A program made the position numbers and the translations under genes. The notes beneath the pieces were generated by a model. The model was not told where the DNA came from and searched no databases. It saw only the letters and a program-made list of their open reading frames with translations. 6,780 nt of DNA from NCBI GenBank assembly GCA_002352125.1, contig DEHU01000106.1, forward strand, positions 217 through 6,996, read 5' to 3'. Shown here one piece after another: positions 6,668 through 6,780 of this stretch (its first letter is position 1; each line of letters opens with the position of its first letter). The DNA comes from Competibacteraceae bacterium UBA2792. Its GTDB lineage: Bacteria; Pseudomonadota; Gammaproteobacteria; Competibacterales; Competibacteraceae.

Positions 6668-6780
6668 ATGTCCCGTGTTCAGTCCTCCATCCCGCGCCGT
6701 CCCTGCGTTGCCGTTCGGATCGGTTCCGTCACGGTGGGCGGCGATGCACCCATCGTGGTGCAGTCCATGACCAACACCGA
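6668..6780 (+). CDS. ispG: 4-hydroxy-3-methylbut-2-en-1-yl diphosphate synthase, N-terminal fragment (truncated by window edge)
   Basis: The first 37 codons of IspG (GcpE), the [4Fe-4S] enzyme that converts MEcPP to HMBPP in the MEP isoprenoid pathway. The visible N-terminus runs from [11 protein letters not shown] through [10 protein letters not shown] to [11 protein letters not shown]; the [10 protein letters not shown] block is diagnostic. The catalytic core and the iron-sulfur cysteines lie beyond the right edge. Two in-frame starts are possible. ATG 6668 has AGGT (6657-6660) seven bases upstream and gives the more typical family N-terminus. ATG 6641 would add MAITVQVNP and has a stronger GGAG (6631-6634), but that ribosome site is part of the adjacent inverted repeat. 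I prefer 6668. It is on the same strand as the hydrolase, 84 bases downstream of its stop. Confidence 0.92.
   Translation, partial: MSRVQSSIPRRPCVAVRIGSVTVGGDAPIVVQSMTNT

Overview
The window looks like chromosomal DNA from a gammaproteobacterium: a moderately GC-rich genome with dense housekeeping genes and no phage, plasmid or insertion-sequence genes. The assignment rests on protein style (a YpfJ-type zinc metallopeptidase, a DedA-PAP2-LssY fusion and a proteobacterial IspG N-terminus) and on a degenerate intergenic repeat of a kind I recall from gammaproteobacteria. I cannot name the genus.

Layout: (1) 1-717 is the C-terminal quarter of pyruvate phosphate dikinase, cut by the window's left edge. 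It is followed by a bulged hairpin and then a textbook rho-independent terminator (784-807). (2) 847-1695 is a membrane-anchored HEXXH zinc metallopeptidase of the YpfJ family. (3) 1853-3613, on the minus strand and convergent with ypfJ, is a secreted protein with a DUF6600-type YGxW-rich domain and a tail of about 250 residues rich in Gln, Arg and Glu, encoded by tandem repeats. (4) 3614-3992 is a divergent intergenic region with no gene. It holds a cluster of inverted-repeat half-sites, two adjacent hairpins and one weak promoter candidate for the plus strand. (5) 3993-5990 is a three-domain membrane protein (DedA, PAP2 phosphatase, LssY C-terminal). (6) 6038-6583 is an isochorismatase-family cysteine hydrolase, probably co-transcribed with the gene before it. 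(7) 6597-6639 is a degenerate inverted repeat, and 6668-6780 is the start of ispG, cut by the right edge.

The genes do not form one pathway. Pyruvate phosphate dikinase (PEP/pyruvate interconversion) and IspG (MEP isoprenoid pathway) are central metabolism. Between them lie envelope functions: a membrane-anchored protease, an exported low-complexity protein and a putative lipid-phosphate or phospholipid-handling membrane protein. IspG products feed undecaprenyl phosphate, and PAP2 and DedA proteins act on undecaprenyl or phospholipid carriers, but that thematic link is inference only.

I did not find a convincing undescribed system. The best second looks are the altered PAP2 catalytic motifs in the DedA-PAP2-LssY fusion, the expandable Gln-rich tail of the DUF6600 protein, the half-site cluster in front of it, and a repeat that supplies a ribosome-binding site for an alternative ispG start.
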